64,000 bases of DNA from Candidatus Angelobacter sp. Gp1-AA117 (GTDB lineage: Bacteria > Acidobacteriota > Terriglobia > Terriglobales > Acidobacteriaceae): assembly GCA_003223515.1 (NCBI GenBank), contig QHVI01000017.1:1-64000 (forward strand). Direction: 5' to 3'. Position numbers and translations under genes: made by a program. The notes beneath the pieces are model-generated. The model had not been told where the DNA came from and made no database searches. It saw only the letters and a list, made by a program, of their open reading frames with translations. How positions within the stretch are numbered: position 1 is the first letter of the stretch; every line of letters starts with the position of its first letter. Positions 22,860 through 31,618 of the stretch are shown here, piece by piece.

Positions 22860-23192
22860 TCAATGATTGCTTCTGCGTGTAAACAATGCCTGGCGCAATG
22901 CGCCATTGAGTTTTTCACTGGTAATGCGCAACGCAAATACAGCCTGGTCTCGCGCCTTCTTTGCTTCTATTCGCCTTTGTTCATCGCGGTGATACTGCAT
23001 CAGTCCGGCTATCAGCAGCAGGCCAACGGCCAAGGCGCCGGCTATCGCCCACTTGGGTCTCCACCATGCGAAGACCGGGGGCTTCACCGCGCTTTGCGGC
23101 CTGCTGATCCTCTCCATCACTCGCGCCGTGAAGTCTTCTGAGGGTTCTTTCCGGCCCAATGCCGCGCGCAGATCGTCATCAGAAAATTGCAT
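22860..23192 (-). CDS. small membrane protein next to the ECF sigma factor (probable anti-sigma)
   Basis: A 110-residue protein with a cytoplasmic N-terminal part (MQFSDDDLRAALGRKEPSED, FTARVMERI), one membrane helix (WAIAGALAVGLLLIAGLMQY) and a basic, helical C-terminal part. Its start overlaps the end of the ECF sigma gene by 14 bases and it is followed after 14 bases by a DUF4252 gene. The F-[TS]-x-x-V-x-x-x-[IL] segment after a short acidic helix is typical of short proteins encoded with acidobacterial ECF factors. It lacks the HxxxCxxC zinc motif. Anti-sigma function is inferred from position. Confidence 0.7.
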   Translation of the reverse strand: MQFSDDDLRAALGRKEPSEDFTARVMERISRPQSAVKPPVFAWWRPKWAIAGALAVGLLLIAGLMQYHRDEQRRIEAKKARDQAVFALRITSEKLNGALRQALFTRRSNH

Positions 23193-23784
23193 ACCGGACT
23201 CCTCCTGACTTGCGCATCAGCCGCTTGCGCAGCTCTGCCAATGATCGCTGTAATCCGCTTTTCACGGTATTCAGCGGAATATCCAGCAGTTCAGAAATCT
23301 CTGCCAGGTCAAGCTCTTCCTGGTAGCGCAAAATCACCATCGCCCGCCACTTTTCCGGCAGCGCTGCCACGCCGTTGCGCAGGTGCTGGTGCAGCAAGGG
23401 ATCGACCAGCCGGGGCATCGTTGATTGTGGCGGCGCATCTTCCAGCCCGATCTCCGGTCTCAATCGCCGGCTCTGGTCGATGCAGCGATGCGCCGTGACT
23501 CGCCGCAACCAGTAAACCAGGTGGGCCGGAGATTGAATCTCAGAAAGCTTCTGGTAAAGCTGGAGAAATACCTCCTGGGCCAGGTCTTCCGCCAGCGCAC
23601 GGTTATGGACAAAATGGTATGCAATGCTGAAGACCATGCGCTGATGCTCTTTCACGAGCTCAGCAAAGGCCGGGTGATCTCCGGCGAGCGCCTTTTTCAG
23701 GGCTTGCGCTATCCGGTCTTCCTGCTGCTCGGCCAAATCTCCTCCCTGCTGTCTAATACGCACTCCAGGGGCTGGCGAATGCAA
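23179..23784 (-). CDS. ECF-type RNA polymerase sigma factor
   Basis: A 201-residue sigma-70 family protein. Region 2: FAELVKEHQRMVFSIAYHFV, ALAEDLAQEVFLQLYQKLSE and LVYWLRRVTAHRCIDQSRR. Region 4: LPEKWRAMVILRYQEELDLA, EISELLDIPLNTVKSGLQRS, LAELRKRL. There is no extra C-terminal domain. It begins a three-gene minus-strand operon (sigma, small membrane protein, DUF4252) with overlapping or close junctions. The first ~20 residues are weakly conserved in such proteins, so an internal start is possible. It presumably answers an envelope signal relayed by the membrane partner. Confidence 0.9.
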   Translation of the reverse strand: MHSPAPGVRIRQQGGDLAEQQEDRIAQALKKALAGDHPAFAELVKEHQRMVFSIAYHFVHNRALAEDLAQEVFLQLYQKLSEIQSPAHLVYWLRRVTAHRCIDQSRRLRPEIGLEDAPPQSTMPRLVDPLLHQHLRNGVAALPEKWRAMVILRYQEELDLAEISELLDIPLNTVKSGLQRSLAELRKRLMRKSGGVRYAIF

Positions 23785-23878
23785 TTTTTTTCAGCAACGC
23801 TACTGCGCCCTCGGCCACAGCCAAATGCAGGCCACGATACCACGGCTTGGCTTGGTAGACTTAGGTTGGAGAGATGAA

Positions 23879-24442
23879 ATGGCAGACCAGACAGCAGTTT
23901 CTTATCTCGATGAAGCGCTGCGCGGATTTCGCGGCTACAAGCGGCTGGCCGAGGGCGCCTTTGCCCAGTTGCAGGAGCGTGACTTTTTCTACGTCCCCGA
24001 TGCCGAATCGAACAGCATCGCCACCATTGTGAAGCACATGGCCGGCAACATGCGCTCACGCTGGAAAGATTTTCTCACCAGCGACGGCGAAAAACCCGAC
24101 CGTAACCGCGATCAGGAATTTGAAATCAACTCGAGCACCACGCGTGAACAGGTCATGCAATGGTGGGAAGACGGCTGGAAGCTGGTCTTTGATGCCGTCG
24201 GCGCGCTCAAGCCTGAGGACCTGGCGCGAACCGTCTATATTCGCGCAGAACCTCACACCGTGCTGCAGGCCATCAACCGCCAGATGCTGCATTATGCCTA
24301 CCATATCGGGCAAATTCTCTATCTGGGCAAACACATCCGCCAGAACGAGTGGAAATCATTGAGCGTGCCCAAAGGAAAATCAGCGGAATACAGCGCCAGC
24401 AAGCCTGAGGATCGCAAGATCAAGGCGCCAAGCCGGGGCTAG
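23879..24442 (+). CDS. DinB-like protein (DUF1572 type)
   Basis: A 187-residue four-helix-bundle protein. Seen: YLDEALRGFRGYKRLAEGAF, NSIATIVKHMAGNMRSRWKD (first metal-ligand-type histidine) and HTVLQAINRQMLHYAYHIGQ with the H-x-x-x-H pair near the end, typical of the DinB/YfiT superfamily and of the DUF1572 branch. GGAGAG precedes the ATG at 23879. A longer frame begins upstream without a ribosome-binding site. Members of this superfamily include thiol transferases (bacillithiol or mycothiol dependent); the function here is unknown. Divergent from the ECF operon. Confidence 0.85.
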   Translation: MADQTAVSYLDEALRGFRGYKRLAEGAFAQLQERDFFYVPDAESNSIATIVKHMAGNMRSRWKDFLTSDGEKPDRNRDQEFEINSSTTREQVMQWWEDGWKLVFDAVGALKPEDLARTVYIRAEPHTVLQAINRQMLHYAYHIGQILYLGKHIRQNEWKSLSVPKGKSAEYSASKPEDRKIKAPSRG

Positions 24443-25030
24443 AACAGTTCCAGAGTTGGTATAGCCCAAACTGCTTTGAACCAGGGCTATTACTATCTGG
24501 CATTGGTAATCTCCAGTTCGACAGAAATATGCCGTCCGCTACAGCGGGCTTCGTTATTGTTAGCTAACCAAGAGGCATTTGGCGTACTTTCCCGGATGAA
24601 CTCCGAGACTTCTCATTTTCAATGATGAGATTGCTCTTAAGTCTTCAATCGCGTCACCTCATTAGGGAGTATCCAGGGAGTATCGCGGTCCCCAAAAAGG
24701 GGGGGTGGCGGATGTACATTAAGAATCTCTCAGTTTGGCTGAGATAAAGAGAGACACCTTCGGCATTGGAATTACGGGCCACGAAAGTTAAAGTCCTCGC
24801 GGAGGACGGATCATACAGCCCATCTCATCAGAGTGTTTGCATTGCCACCAGGGCTGAAAGCCCTTATCTGCAGGCTGCAACGCGGGCCTGAAGGCCCGCT
24901 CTTCCACCGATGCGCTAAAGCGCGTCGATGAGATGGCTTCTGGTATCCGGCATACGATAGCATGCTTACTATAGCAGTGCGCGGGAAAATTGTACCCCAA
25001 AAGCAAAGAATACCGGCACAGCGTTTATCG
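24443..25030. other. intergenic region with repeats and palindromes
   Basis: No gene supported. It holds the right copy of the GGGAGTAT direct repeat (24665-24705), a perfect hairpin GCGGGCCT-GA-AGGCCCGC (24883-24900) and a second dyad GATGCGCT-AAA-GCGCGTC just after it. The minus-strand frame across these palindromes (24788-25006) is probably an artefact of the repeat. Confidence 0.55.
24665..24705. repeat. GGGAGTAT direct repeat, right copy
   Basis: GGGAGTAT-C-CAGGGAGTATCG, then CGGTCCCCAAAAA and a G-run. It matches the copy at 14585-14623 in the same orientation about 10.1 kb away. Confidence 0.6.
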
Positions 25031-25720
25031 TCATTCCGCCGCCGGGGATTCATCCCCCAGCAGGAGAGTTTCGGTCACTTCATCACCCTGCCTTGAAAAC
25101 TCCGTGAGCGGTTTGCGCACCGGCTCCAGTGTCCCGTCAGGATAATAAATTGCGCCCCCGCCCATTGGTATTCCAATGCCTTTCACATCCGTTCTGGAAA
25201 GGTTGATCAAGGCCCGCAGGTTCCACCATTCATCCTGCTCTTCATGCGCACCTACATAAAACGGCGCAAACCTAAATGTCTCCAGCACCTTCATGGTTGA
25301 GTCGCCAACCAGGCCCCCCAGCCCCAGTTGCACTGCCCCGGCAGATACGCCAATCAGCACAGCCCCGTCATAGCGCTTCCTGCCGATGATTTCTTTCACG
25401 CCATTGCGTTCAAAAGCCTGCCAGCCCAGCGCGGTATCGCCGCCCGCCAGCAGAACCAGGTCAGCCGCATTCAAAAATGCCTGGTCCTCGGTCTTTAATT
25501 CAGCCGGAATCATGCGGCAATCCCGGATGCCTGCAGCCTCCATGGCAGCAACGAAGATAGAGAAGAACTCAGGGTTATCGCCATTGGAAGCCCCAATGTA
25601 AGCCGCCTTGGGGGCCTCTGCTTCGATCAATTCGCGTACACCCTGTGTAAACAATGCACTTTGGTGTCGCCAAAAGAGTAATTGGCTGTCCGCCAGCAGG
25701 TATAAAGGCTTAATATCCAT
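25031..25720 (-). CDS. S51-type peptidase / cyanophycinase-like protein
   Basis: A ~229-residue class I glutamine-amidotransferase-fold protein. Seen: KPLYLLADSQLLFWRHQSA at the start, AAYIGASNGDNPEFFSIFVA, ADLVLLAGGDTALGWQAF and the nucleophile elbow GVSAGAVQLGLGG (G-x-S-A-G-A), the signature of peptidase family S51 (dipeptidase E, cyanophycinase). A histidine in APFYVGAHEEQDEWW may complete the site. The start is uncertain: the frame extends to 25768, but no candidate has a clear ribosome-binding site, and the conserved part begins near the ATG at 25720. It lies divergently upstream of the second ECF sigma factor. Activity on Asp-containing dipeptides or cyanophycin is not proven. Confidence 0.8.
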   Translation of the reverse strand: MDIKPLYLLADSQLLFWRHQSALFTQGVRELIEAEAPKAAYIGASNGDNPEFFSIFVAAMEAAGIRDCRMIPAELKTEDQAFLNAADLVLLAGGDTALGWQAFERNGVKEIIGRKRYDGAVLIGVSAGAVQLGLGGLVGDSTMKVLETFRFAPFYVGAHEEQDEWWNLRALINLSRTDVKGIGIPMGGGAIYYPDGTLEPVRKPLTEFSRQGDEVTETLLLGDESPAAE

Positions 25721-25854
25721 AGAATCAGCAATATACGCCATGTGAGCCAGATCATCCACTGGACTCACGGGTTGGCTGGTTGATTAATATTCGTTAAAGA
25801 CGCGGAAACGTCATTTCACGACTTTAATACTAGGATAAAATTTTTTTCCAACAC

Positions 25855-26463
25855 ATGGATTTGCAAAATCTCTCAAACCAGCAACTAATCCAGCGCTGCC
25901 TGGCCAGCGATCAAGTCGTCTGGACCGAGTTCCTGCGGAGGTTTGAGCGTCCCATCAGCATGGTGGTCATTCGAACGCTGCGGCGGCGCCTGCGGCCCAC
26001 GCCTACCCTGGTTGAAGACCTGGTGCAGAACACCTACCTGAAATTGCTTGATGACAACTGCAAGGCTTTGCGCATTTTTAAAGCCCAGCATGAAAATTCG
26101 ATTTATGGCTATCTCCAGGTCATGGCTTCCAATATTACCCAGGATTACCTGCGCAAGCTGGACGCCAAGAAGCGCGACAGCCGGGTCGAGCAGGATATTG
26201 AGGAGCTTCCACCCGATCTGATCTCCGATCGCAGCGCCACCCGGGAAGCCGAGCACCGTACAGAAATCAGACAGGTGGAGGAGCGGCTGAAAAGGATCAC
26301 AACCGGGACGGAACAGGAAATTTTCTGGCTTTATAACCGCTGGGGATTGACAGCAAAGGAGATCTCGCAGATTTTCCAGATGAACATCAAATCCGTGGAG
26401 AACATGCTGGCCCGCATCTTGCGCCTTCTGCGGGAAGACTTTGGCAAGGGGGCAGGCTCGTGA
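25855..26463 (+). CDS. ECF-like RNA polymerase sigma factor
   Basis: A 202-residue sigma-70 family protein of a divergent ECF type. Region 2: WTEFLRRFERPISMVVIRTL, TLVEDLVQNTYLKLLDDNCK and IYGYLQVMASNITQDYLRKL. Region 4: GTEQEIFWLYNRWGLTAKEI, SQIFQMNIKSVENMLARILR. The insert between them contains a long charged stretch. It is followed after 63 bases by a very large gene whose first 105 codons hold two zinc-type anti-sigma motifs, so the two products are likely partners. A TAAAAT-like -10 lies just upstream (about 25836). Confidence 0.85.
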   Translation: MDLQNLSNQQLIQRCLASDQVVWTEFLRRFERPISMVVIRTLRRRLRPTPTLVEDLVQNTYLKLLDDNCKALRIFKAQHENSIYGYLQVMASNITQDYLRKLDAKKRDSRVEQDIEELPPDLISDRSATREAEHRTEIRQVEERLKRITTGTEQEIFWLYNRWGLTAKEISQIFQMNIKSVENMLARILRLLREDFGKGAGS

Positions 26464-26526
26464 TAATTGCAGATTTAGGGTGACGCCCTGGGATTACGTT
26501 ATTACTTAATGTAGGAGCCGACTGGA

Positions 26527-29500
26527 GTGACGCAGCAAACGGAACATTTAACAGAGACTCAGATCAGCCGTTACCTGGAACAGGATTGCGGCGGCGGTCT
26601 GGATGCCGAGCGCTCCCGAGTTGAAAAGCATCTTAAAGACTGCGAACCCTGTCTGGAACGGTTGTTGCATTCCCAACGCACTCAGCTTGGTCTCCTGGAA
26701 AGTAATCTCATGAGCGCGACACCACATCCAGAGTGTCCTGGCGATGAAATTCTCCAGGAAATAGCTGCCGGACTTACCTCTCCGGAAATGGCCGAGTATC
26801 ACACCCGGCACATTTCCATGTGCAATTACTGCGGCCCGGCCCTCAAGCGCTATCTGCATGAATTCTCCACCGAATCCACCTCTGAAGATGAAGCGCTGCT
26901 GGCCCAGCTCCGGACCTCTACACCAAAATGGCAGAAGGAATTTGTCAATCAACATGTGATCCCCGGTGGCCATAACAAGAGCGTCACATGGGGAAAATCG
27001 AGAGGGTTCTGGTCCTGGCCAAAGCTGATCGGCTTTGGTGCTGCAGCGGCTGTAATGATTGTTGTAATTACTCTGAGTCTCTCACGTTTCCGTTCCGGCA
27101 ATGACAATCAATTGGTGGCGTCAGTAGCACTGGAACGCCGTACCACTGAGATGCGATTGCCCGCAGTTCCTTATTCTGAATTTCGTCCATTGACGACCAC
27201 GCTGGGAAATGAAGGCGATCAAGGGGCTGGATTCGATCGTCCGAAGCTGCTGGCGGCGAAAGCGGAAGTCGGTAAAGAACTTGTGTCAGGCGCAAATGAT
27301 CCTAAAGTGCTGCAACTGGAAGGCGAGGTCGCCCTGCTGGAAGGCACTCCTAAGGCTGTCACCATTGCGAAAAAGGCGTTGGAAGACGCCCGTGATGCCG
27401 GACTGAATTCGCCCAGCCTGCAGATTGATTTGGCGGCCAGCAACTTCGAATATGAAATGAAAACCAACCCTGAGCAGCCCAACCTGCGCAAGACCATTGA
27501 TCTGCTCCAGGGCATCATTGATGATGCGAAACTCAAGAGCAATGACGAGAACCGTCTGGTCGCACTCTTCAATCTGGCGCTCGCTTACGAAAAATCCAAC
27601 CAGTTGGATATTGCGCGGCGCACCTGGGAACAATATCTCCAGAGCGACTCCAGCAGTCCGTGGGCAAGCGAGGCCAGGTCTCACCTCAACAAGCTGCCTA
27701 AGCCAAAGCAGCAGGGCAAGTCTGAAGGAAACGGCGCCTCCAATGCAGAATCGGATCTGTACACCGCCGTCACGCTGTGGCTTCCCGATGCCATGAAGCA
27801 GCCGGATGGCGGCTCGCCGCAACGGTTGAACGAATTGGCTGATCTCACAATCAAGGAGCACTCTGATTTCTGGCTGAAAGATTTTCTGATAGCGCTTAAG
27901 TCCGGCAGCTCGCAGCCTGTAACAGAACTTGGCGCCGCCGTAGTGGCCAACCAGCAGGGCCGCACCGCAGATGCGCTTCAACATGCGCGGCATGCAATTG
28001 CCGGCTTTGCGCGGCAACACAACTCTCCGGGCGAACTGCGGGCACAATACGAGGAGGTGTACGCCTACCAGCGACAGTTGAACGGCTCCGCTTGCCGCTC
28101 GCGTGCCGGCCCGCTTGCCCAGTCGCTCAGTTCCACCAAATATCCCTGGCTCCAATCCCAAACCGCCCTCGAAAATGCCATCTGCCTCAACTTCCTCGGA
28201 AACTACAGCACAATCGATGATGAGATAGCACGCAGCAGGAAACTCGCTATCCAGGCGAATTATTCAACGCTGCTCATGCGCATCATAAGCATCGCTGCAG
28301 AAATCCACCTGTTAAATGAAAAAAATTGTGATAAAGCGTGGAGAGACAGTGTCCAGGGTCTTCAAGAGTATTGGAAAGGGAATCATCCGCCGCAAAGACT
28401 CTATCAGTTCTATGCAGTATTAGGTCAATGCGCCGATCAGTCGCAGAACTATCACGCGGCCAAAACACTGATAGAACAGGCTATTTTGCTCAAAGAGGAG
28501 ATCGCAAAGCAGGATCACAGTTCCGATAACACCATTGTTCGGGGCACGCTCTATTTCTATCTTAGTAACATATTGGAAGCACTGGGCGAATCCGCTCAAG
28601 CCGAAGAAAAAGCCAAGAAGGCAGATTCCATTCTGGAAAACACAACGGAATCTACAGCCAACAGCTTTAGGGTGCCAATCAAGATCAGGCTTGCCGAAAT
28701 TCAACTGGCTCACAGCAACACTGAAACAGCTCTATTCACTCTGCTCTCGGCGCGTGATCTCCTGAAAACAACGGATGACCAGTTCTTCGCACTCGATTTT
28801 CAGCGGGTTCTCGGAGACATCGATTTTCACCTCCATAAGTTTGATGATGCAGCAATTGCCTATCAGAATGGGATCGTACTCGCGGAAAACTCGCTGAGCA
28901 CCCTCAAGCATTCTGCCGGGCGGCTGCAATGGATTACCAGGACCGAGGACTTATATAAGGGACTGATTCGAATCTGGATTCAACAAGACCAGCATCAGAA
29001 TGCATGGAAGCTATGGGAGTGGTATAGAAGCCGCTCTATGATTGCTAAAACCGGGCAGGCCTCTGCTCCCGCTGTTTCTCAAATCTCATGGCCCCTGCTG
29101 CAACGACAAATCCTGCCGCCGACAATGCCGTCAAAATTGGGCAGCCGCATTGTATATTTAGCCTATGACGATGGCGTGGAGATCTGGGTAATCGATCAAA
29201 AAGGTATTAAGCCTCATTGGGTGGAAATAAGTAGGGGCGATCTGGAAAGGCTGGTAAAGAACTTTGCAGAAGAGTGCAGCACCGGAACTTCTAACCTCAA
29301 TCAGGTGCGTGCTCTCGCCCAGAAATTGTATTCCACGCTTTTCTCTCCCATCGCTCGGGATTTACATCAGCAGACGCTCACAGTGGAATTGGATCGCCCG
29401 CTCCAAGGCTTGTTATTCGAAGTGCTAAGGAATAACGACGGATATGTAGTCCAGAAATTCCAGGTTCTCTATTCGCCTGGAATACTGGTTGAAGAAACGT

Positions 29501-30090
29501 TGAGGAAACCTGAACAATCCCGAAATAGCGACATGCTGGTGCAGTTGGAAGGTGCTGGCTATGTTCCCGGGCGTGAAGGCTTTCGTAGTGCGATTGAGGA
29601 TCTGTTCCCAAGAAGAAAGACCGTGAAGGGCGCGACATCAACATTGCAGGAAATAAGAACTGCATTAGCCAGTGGCAATATCTTCAACTTCATTGGTCAC
29701 GGCGAAGAAAACGGTATTAGCACAGCTCTGCGCATCAAAGACAAACCTGATGAACTGCTCCTGCAGTCAAGCGATATCCCAAAATCACTGCGCCAACTGA
29801 AGCTGGCTACTCTATCTGCGTGCTCCACTGGCACCTCGAACGATAATGGCCTTCTTGATACCGGCAATCTGGCCAATTCTTTTTTGGCCGCAGGTGTACC
29901 CAATGTAGTGGCCAGCCGCTGGAATGTCGCTTCTGACAGCACCCAAGCGTTGATTGAAAGCTTCTACAGGAATATCCGTGATGGGCAGACGGCGGTTGCA
30001 GCCTTGCAAAAGGCCCAAAGGGATCTTCTAATTCTTCACGATCATCCGTATTATTGGGCAGGCTTCTATCTGGCAGGAAGAGCAAATTAG
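26527..30090 (+). CDS. membrane-anchored CHAT protease with N-terminal anti-sigma-type zinc motifs and TPR-like repeats
   Basis: A 1187-residue fusion starting at GTG 26527 (TAGGAG upstream). Residues 35-42 hold H-x3-C-x2-C (H35, C39, C42) and residues 95-102 a second H-x3-C-x2-C (H95, C99, C102), the ligands of zinc-containing anti-sigma domains. A membrane helix follows at about 168-190 (FGAAAAVMIVVITLSLSR). Roughly 230-900 is helical with TPR-like motifs (NRLVALFNLALAYEKSNQLD; LYFYLSNILEALGESAQAEE). The C-terminal ~250 residues are a CHAT (caspase-like) domain with H1058 in FNFIGHGEENG and C1099 in LATLSACSTGTSN, then NSFLAAGVPNVVASRWNV. Both catalytic residues are present. Likely topology: zinc domain in the cytoplasm, TPR-CHAT in the periplasm. 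It may gate the sigma factor by proteolysis. Confidence 0.9.
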   Translation: MTQQTEHLTETQISRYLEQDCGGGLDAERSRVEKHLKDCEPCLERLLHSQRTQLGLLESNLMSATPHPECPGDEILQEIAAGLTSPEMAEYHTRHISMCNYCGPALKRYLHEFSTESTSEDEALLAQLRTSTPKWQKEFVNQHVIPGGHNKSVTWGKSRGFWSWPKLIGFGAAAAVMIVVITLSLSRFRSGNDNQLVASVALERRTTEMRLPAVPYSEFRPLTTTLGNEGDQGAGFDRPKLLAAKAEVGKELVSGANDPKVLQLEGEVALLEGTPKAVTIAKKALEDARDAGLNSPSLQIDLAASNFEYEMKTNPEQPNLRKTIDLLQGIIDDAKLKSNDENRLVALFNLALAYEKSNQLDIARRTWEQYLQSDSSSPWASEARSHLNKLPKPKQQGKSEGNGASNAESDLYTAVTLWLPDAMKQPDGGSPQRLNELADLTIKEHSDFWLKDFLIALKSGSSQPVTELGAAVVANQQGRTADALQHARHAIAGFARQHNSPGELRAQYEEVYAYQRQLNGSACRSRAGPLAQSLSSTKYPWLQSQTALENAICLNFLGNYSTIDDEIARSRKLAIQANYSTLLMRIISIAAEIHLLNEKNCDKAWRDSVQGLQEYWKGNHPPQRLYQFYAVLGQCADQSQNYHAAKTLIEQAILLKEEIAKQDHSSDNTIVRGTLYFYLSNILEALGESAQAEEKAKKADSILENTTESTANSFRVPIKIRLAEIQLAHSNTETALFTLLSARDLLKTTDDQFFALDFQRVLGDIDFHLHKFDDAAIAYQNGIVLAENSLSTLKHSAGRLQWITRTEDLYKGLIRIWIQQDQHQNAWKLWEWYRSRSMIAKTGQASAPAVSQISWPLLQRQILPPTMPSKLGSRIVYLAYDDGVEIWVIDQKGIKPHWVEISRGDLERLVKNFAEECSTGTSNLNQVRALAQKLYSTLFSPIARDLHQQTLTVELDRPLQGLLFEVLRNNDGYVVQKFQVLYSPGILVEETLRKPEQSRNSDMLVQLEGAGYVPGREGFRSAIEDLFPRRKTVKGATSTLQEIRTALASGNIFNFIGHGEENGISTALRIKDKPDELLLQSSDIPKSLRQLKLATLSACSTGTSNDNGLLDTGNLANSFLAAGVPNVVASRWNVASDSTQALIESFYRNIRDGQTAVAALQKAQRDLLILHDHPYYWAGFYLAGRAN

Positions 30091-30151
30091 TGTAGTATGC
30101 AAATCGCATTGCAGTGCGACCGGTTGAAACAAAAATAATTTTTTATGGATC

Positions 30152-30365
30152 GCAGCCGCCTTCGGCCAATGTCACTTACTTTGCACATTCGAGCATGAAT
30201 TTAAGAGAATTTTCGCATGGGCGGGCGGCAGCGGGGCAGATTCCTCCGCCCTACTCACGCGCTGAAGAAAACGCGCGTGAGCTTAACGGGCGTTCGGAAT
30301 GACATCTCTCATTGGGATACAGCATAGTGTCCCTAAAGTAAGTGACATTAGCCGCCCTCGGCTGC
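30152..30365. mobile_element. 214-bp MITE-like element with 31-bp terminal inverted repeats
   Basis: Bases 30152-30182 and the reverse complement of 30335-30365 agree at 26 of 31 positions (outer GCAGCCG, then CGGC, inner AATGTCACTTACTTT). The interior holds CCTCCGCCCTACTCACGC, an ACGCGCGTGAGC palindrome half and CATCTCTCATTGGGATACAG. A related but left-truncated copy is at 54832-54957. It has no coding capacity. It separates the CHAT gene from the Tat lipoprotein gene. Target-site duplication was not identified. Confidence 0.65.
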
Positions 30366-30485
30366 GCGGAAAATTCTTGCGGTCGGAATATTGGTTTTCA
30401 GCAAAGCACTACAGTAGCAGTCCAAAATCAGCACCTGATTTAGGCAAATTCTGAGTTTTTGCGTTTTTATTGACAGGAGAAGGTC

Positions 30486-31487
30486 ATGAACAGACGCGAT
30501 TTACTTCGTGGACTCGCTTCTTTGCCCGTAGCGAGTGTCCTCGGCAGTTGCAGTACCAGGAGCAACCCTGCGGTTCCCGAACCACAGTCTCGCCCCGGTA
30601 CCGCTGCAGCCCAACCCATCACCACCTTGAAAGTCATCCTGGATGGATCTTTTGCCGTAGTTTTTGACCGCCGGACCCCAACCCGGATTACTGCTGTCAT
30701 TCCGCATGATCCGGAAAAGATGCATGAGTTTTATCTGAACAGTATGTATAAGCCGATTGACACTGGACAGGACCCGAGCCACACCTATAGTTTCCAGTTG
30801 TCCTCCAAGGGTCTGGAGGAGAACCGCGCCAGGCGTCCCTATACAGACCAGTGCTTCCGCGATTTCACCAGGACGACCGATGTGTGGAAGAAGGAGAAGT
30901 ATTTCGTCACCCTCGATCTCCCGGCTCCTGACGTGATCTCCTTCATTCCCCCTACGGTACCGGTCACCTTCAAGCTGAACCACAGAAGCGCCATGATGCC
31001 CCTGAACCATGTCTTGCGTTACCGGGTGCAGGAGGCCGCGACCATAGAGATGACGCGCGAAGGGGGAACACCTTTAAAGCCGGTACGCGACTCCGAATTT
31101 GCCCAGGAGTTCTCTCGCTGGTGCAAAGACCCAAAATATGGTGGACGTAGCGGCCACTGCCCCCAGATGCAGGAACACTCCTCAGACTGGTTTGAGGAGA
31201 ATGCCATCACCTTCTATATCGCAGTCGGTACTTCCGCATACGGTCAGACCTCATCTGCAAATGCCAAATATCATGCAGAGAATTTTTATAACAACGTGCT
31301 GCTCAGGTCGTTTCCCAAAGCCCAGAGAGAACTGGAACTAGAAGTTGGGACCAACAAGAGCTTTGATAATCGCGAAGGACAGATTGTACCGGCAGTTTGG
31401 AGACCAGACACGATACCACCTCGCCTCGTTCTCACGGCGTCGACGATTGGTTGCGAAGTTGGCGGAATAAACATATTGATGCCCTAA
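30486..31487 (+). CDS. Tat-exported lipoprotein of unknown function
   Basis: A 333-residue protein with a textbook Tat/lipoprotein N-terminus: MNRRDLLRGLASLPVASVLG followed by SCS, giving the twin arginine at residues 3-4 and a lipobox cysteine at 22. Preceded by AGGAGA. The mature part contains no domain I recognise; notable stretches are ITAVIPHDPEKMHEFYLNSM, VISFIPPTVPVTFKLNHRSA and a C-terminal ASTIGCEVGGINIL. It lies downstream of the ECF/CHAT pair, separated by the MITE-like element, and upstream of another exported protein. Tat export suggests that it folds, perhaps with a cofactor, before crossing the membrane. Confidence 0.8.
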   Translation: MNRRDLLRGLASLPVASVLGSCSTRSNPAVPEPQSRPGTAAAQPITTLKVILDGSFAVVFDRRTPTRITAVIPHDPEKMHEFYLNSMYKPIDTGQDPSHTYSFQLSSKGLEENRARRPYTDQCFRDFTRTTDVWKKEKYFVTLDLPAPDVISFIPPTVPVTFKLNHRSAMMPLNHVLRYRVQEAATIEMTREGGTPLKPVRDSEFAQEFSRWCKDPKYGGRSGHCPQMQEHSSDWFEENAITFYIAVGTSAYGQTSSANAKYHAENFYNNVLLRSFPKAQRELELEVGTNKSFDNREGQIVPAVWRPDTIPPRLVLTASTIGCEVGGINILMP

Positions 31488-31618
31488 GTGGCATAAATGC
31501 GAGAGTTCCATGGCGCGGAGGCATTCCACTTTACGCCTCCGCGCTACCTTAATTACGAACATCGTTCCCCCCGCAGAAATCGTCTATTATCATTGTTCCC
31601 TGCTTGAGGCGAACCTGC

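Noticed and set aside
24788-25006. Minus-strand 72-codon frame
   Set aside because: It spans perfect palindromes of a repeat (GCGGGCCT/AGGCCCGC) and has no start signal; such frames recur wherever the repeat does.
27286-28161. 291-codon frame antisense to the CHAT gene
   Set aside because: No start signal or family resemblance; the sense strand is a continuous TPR-CHAT protein.
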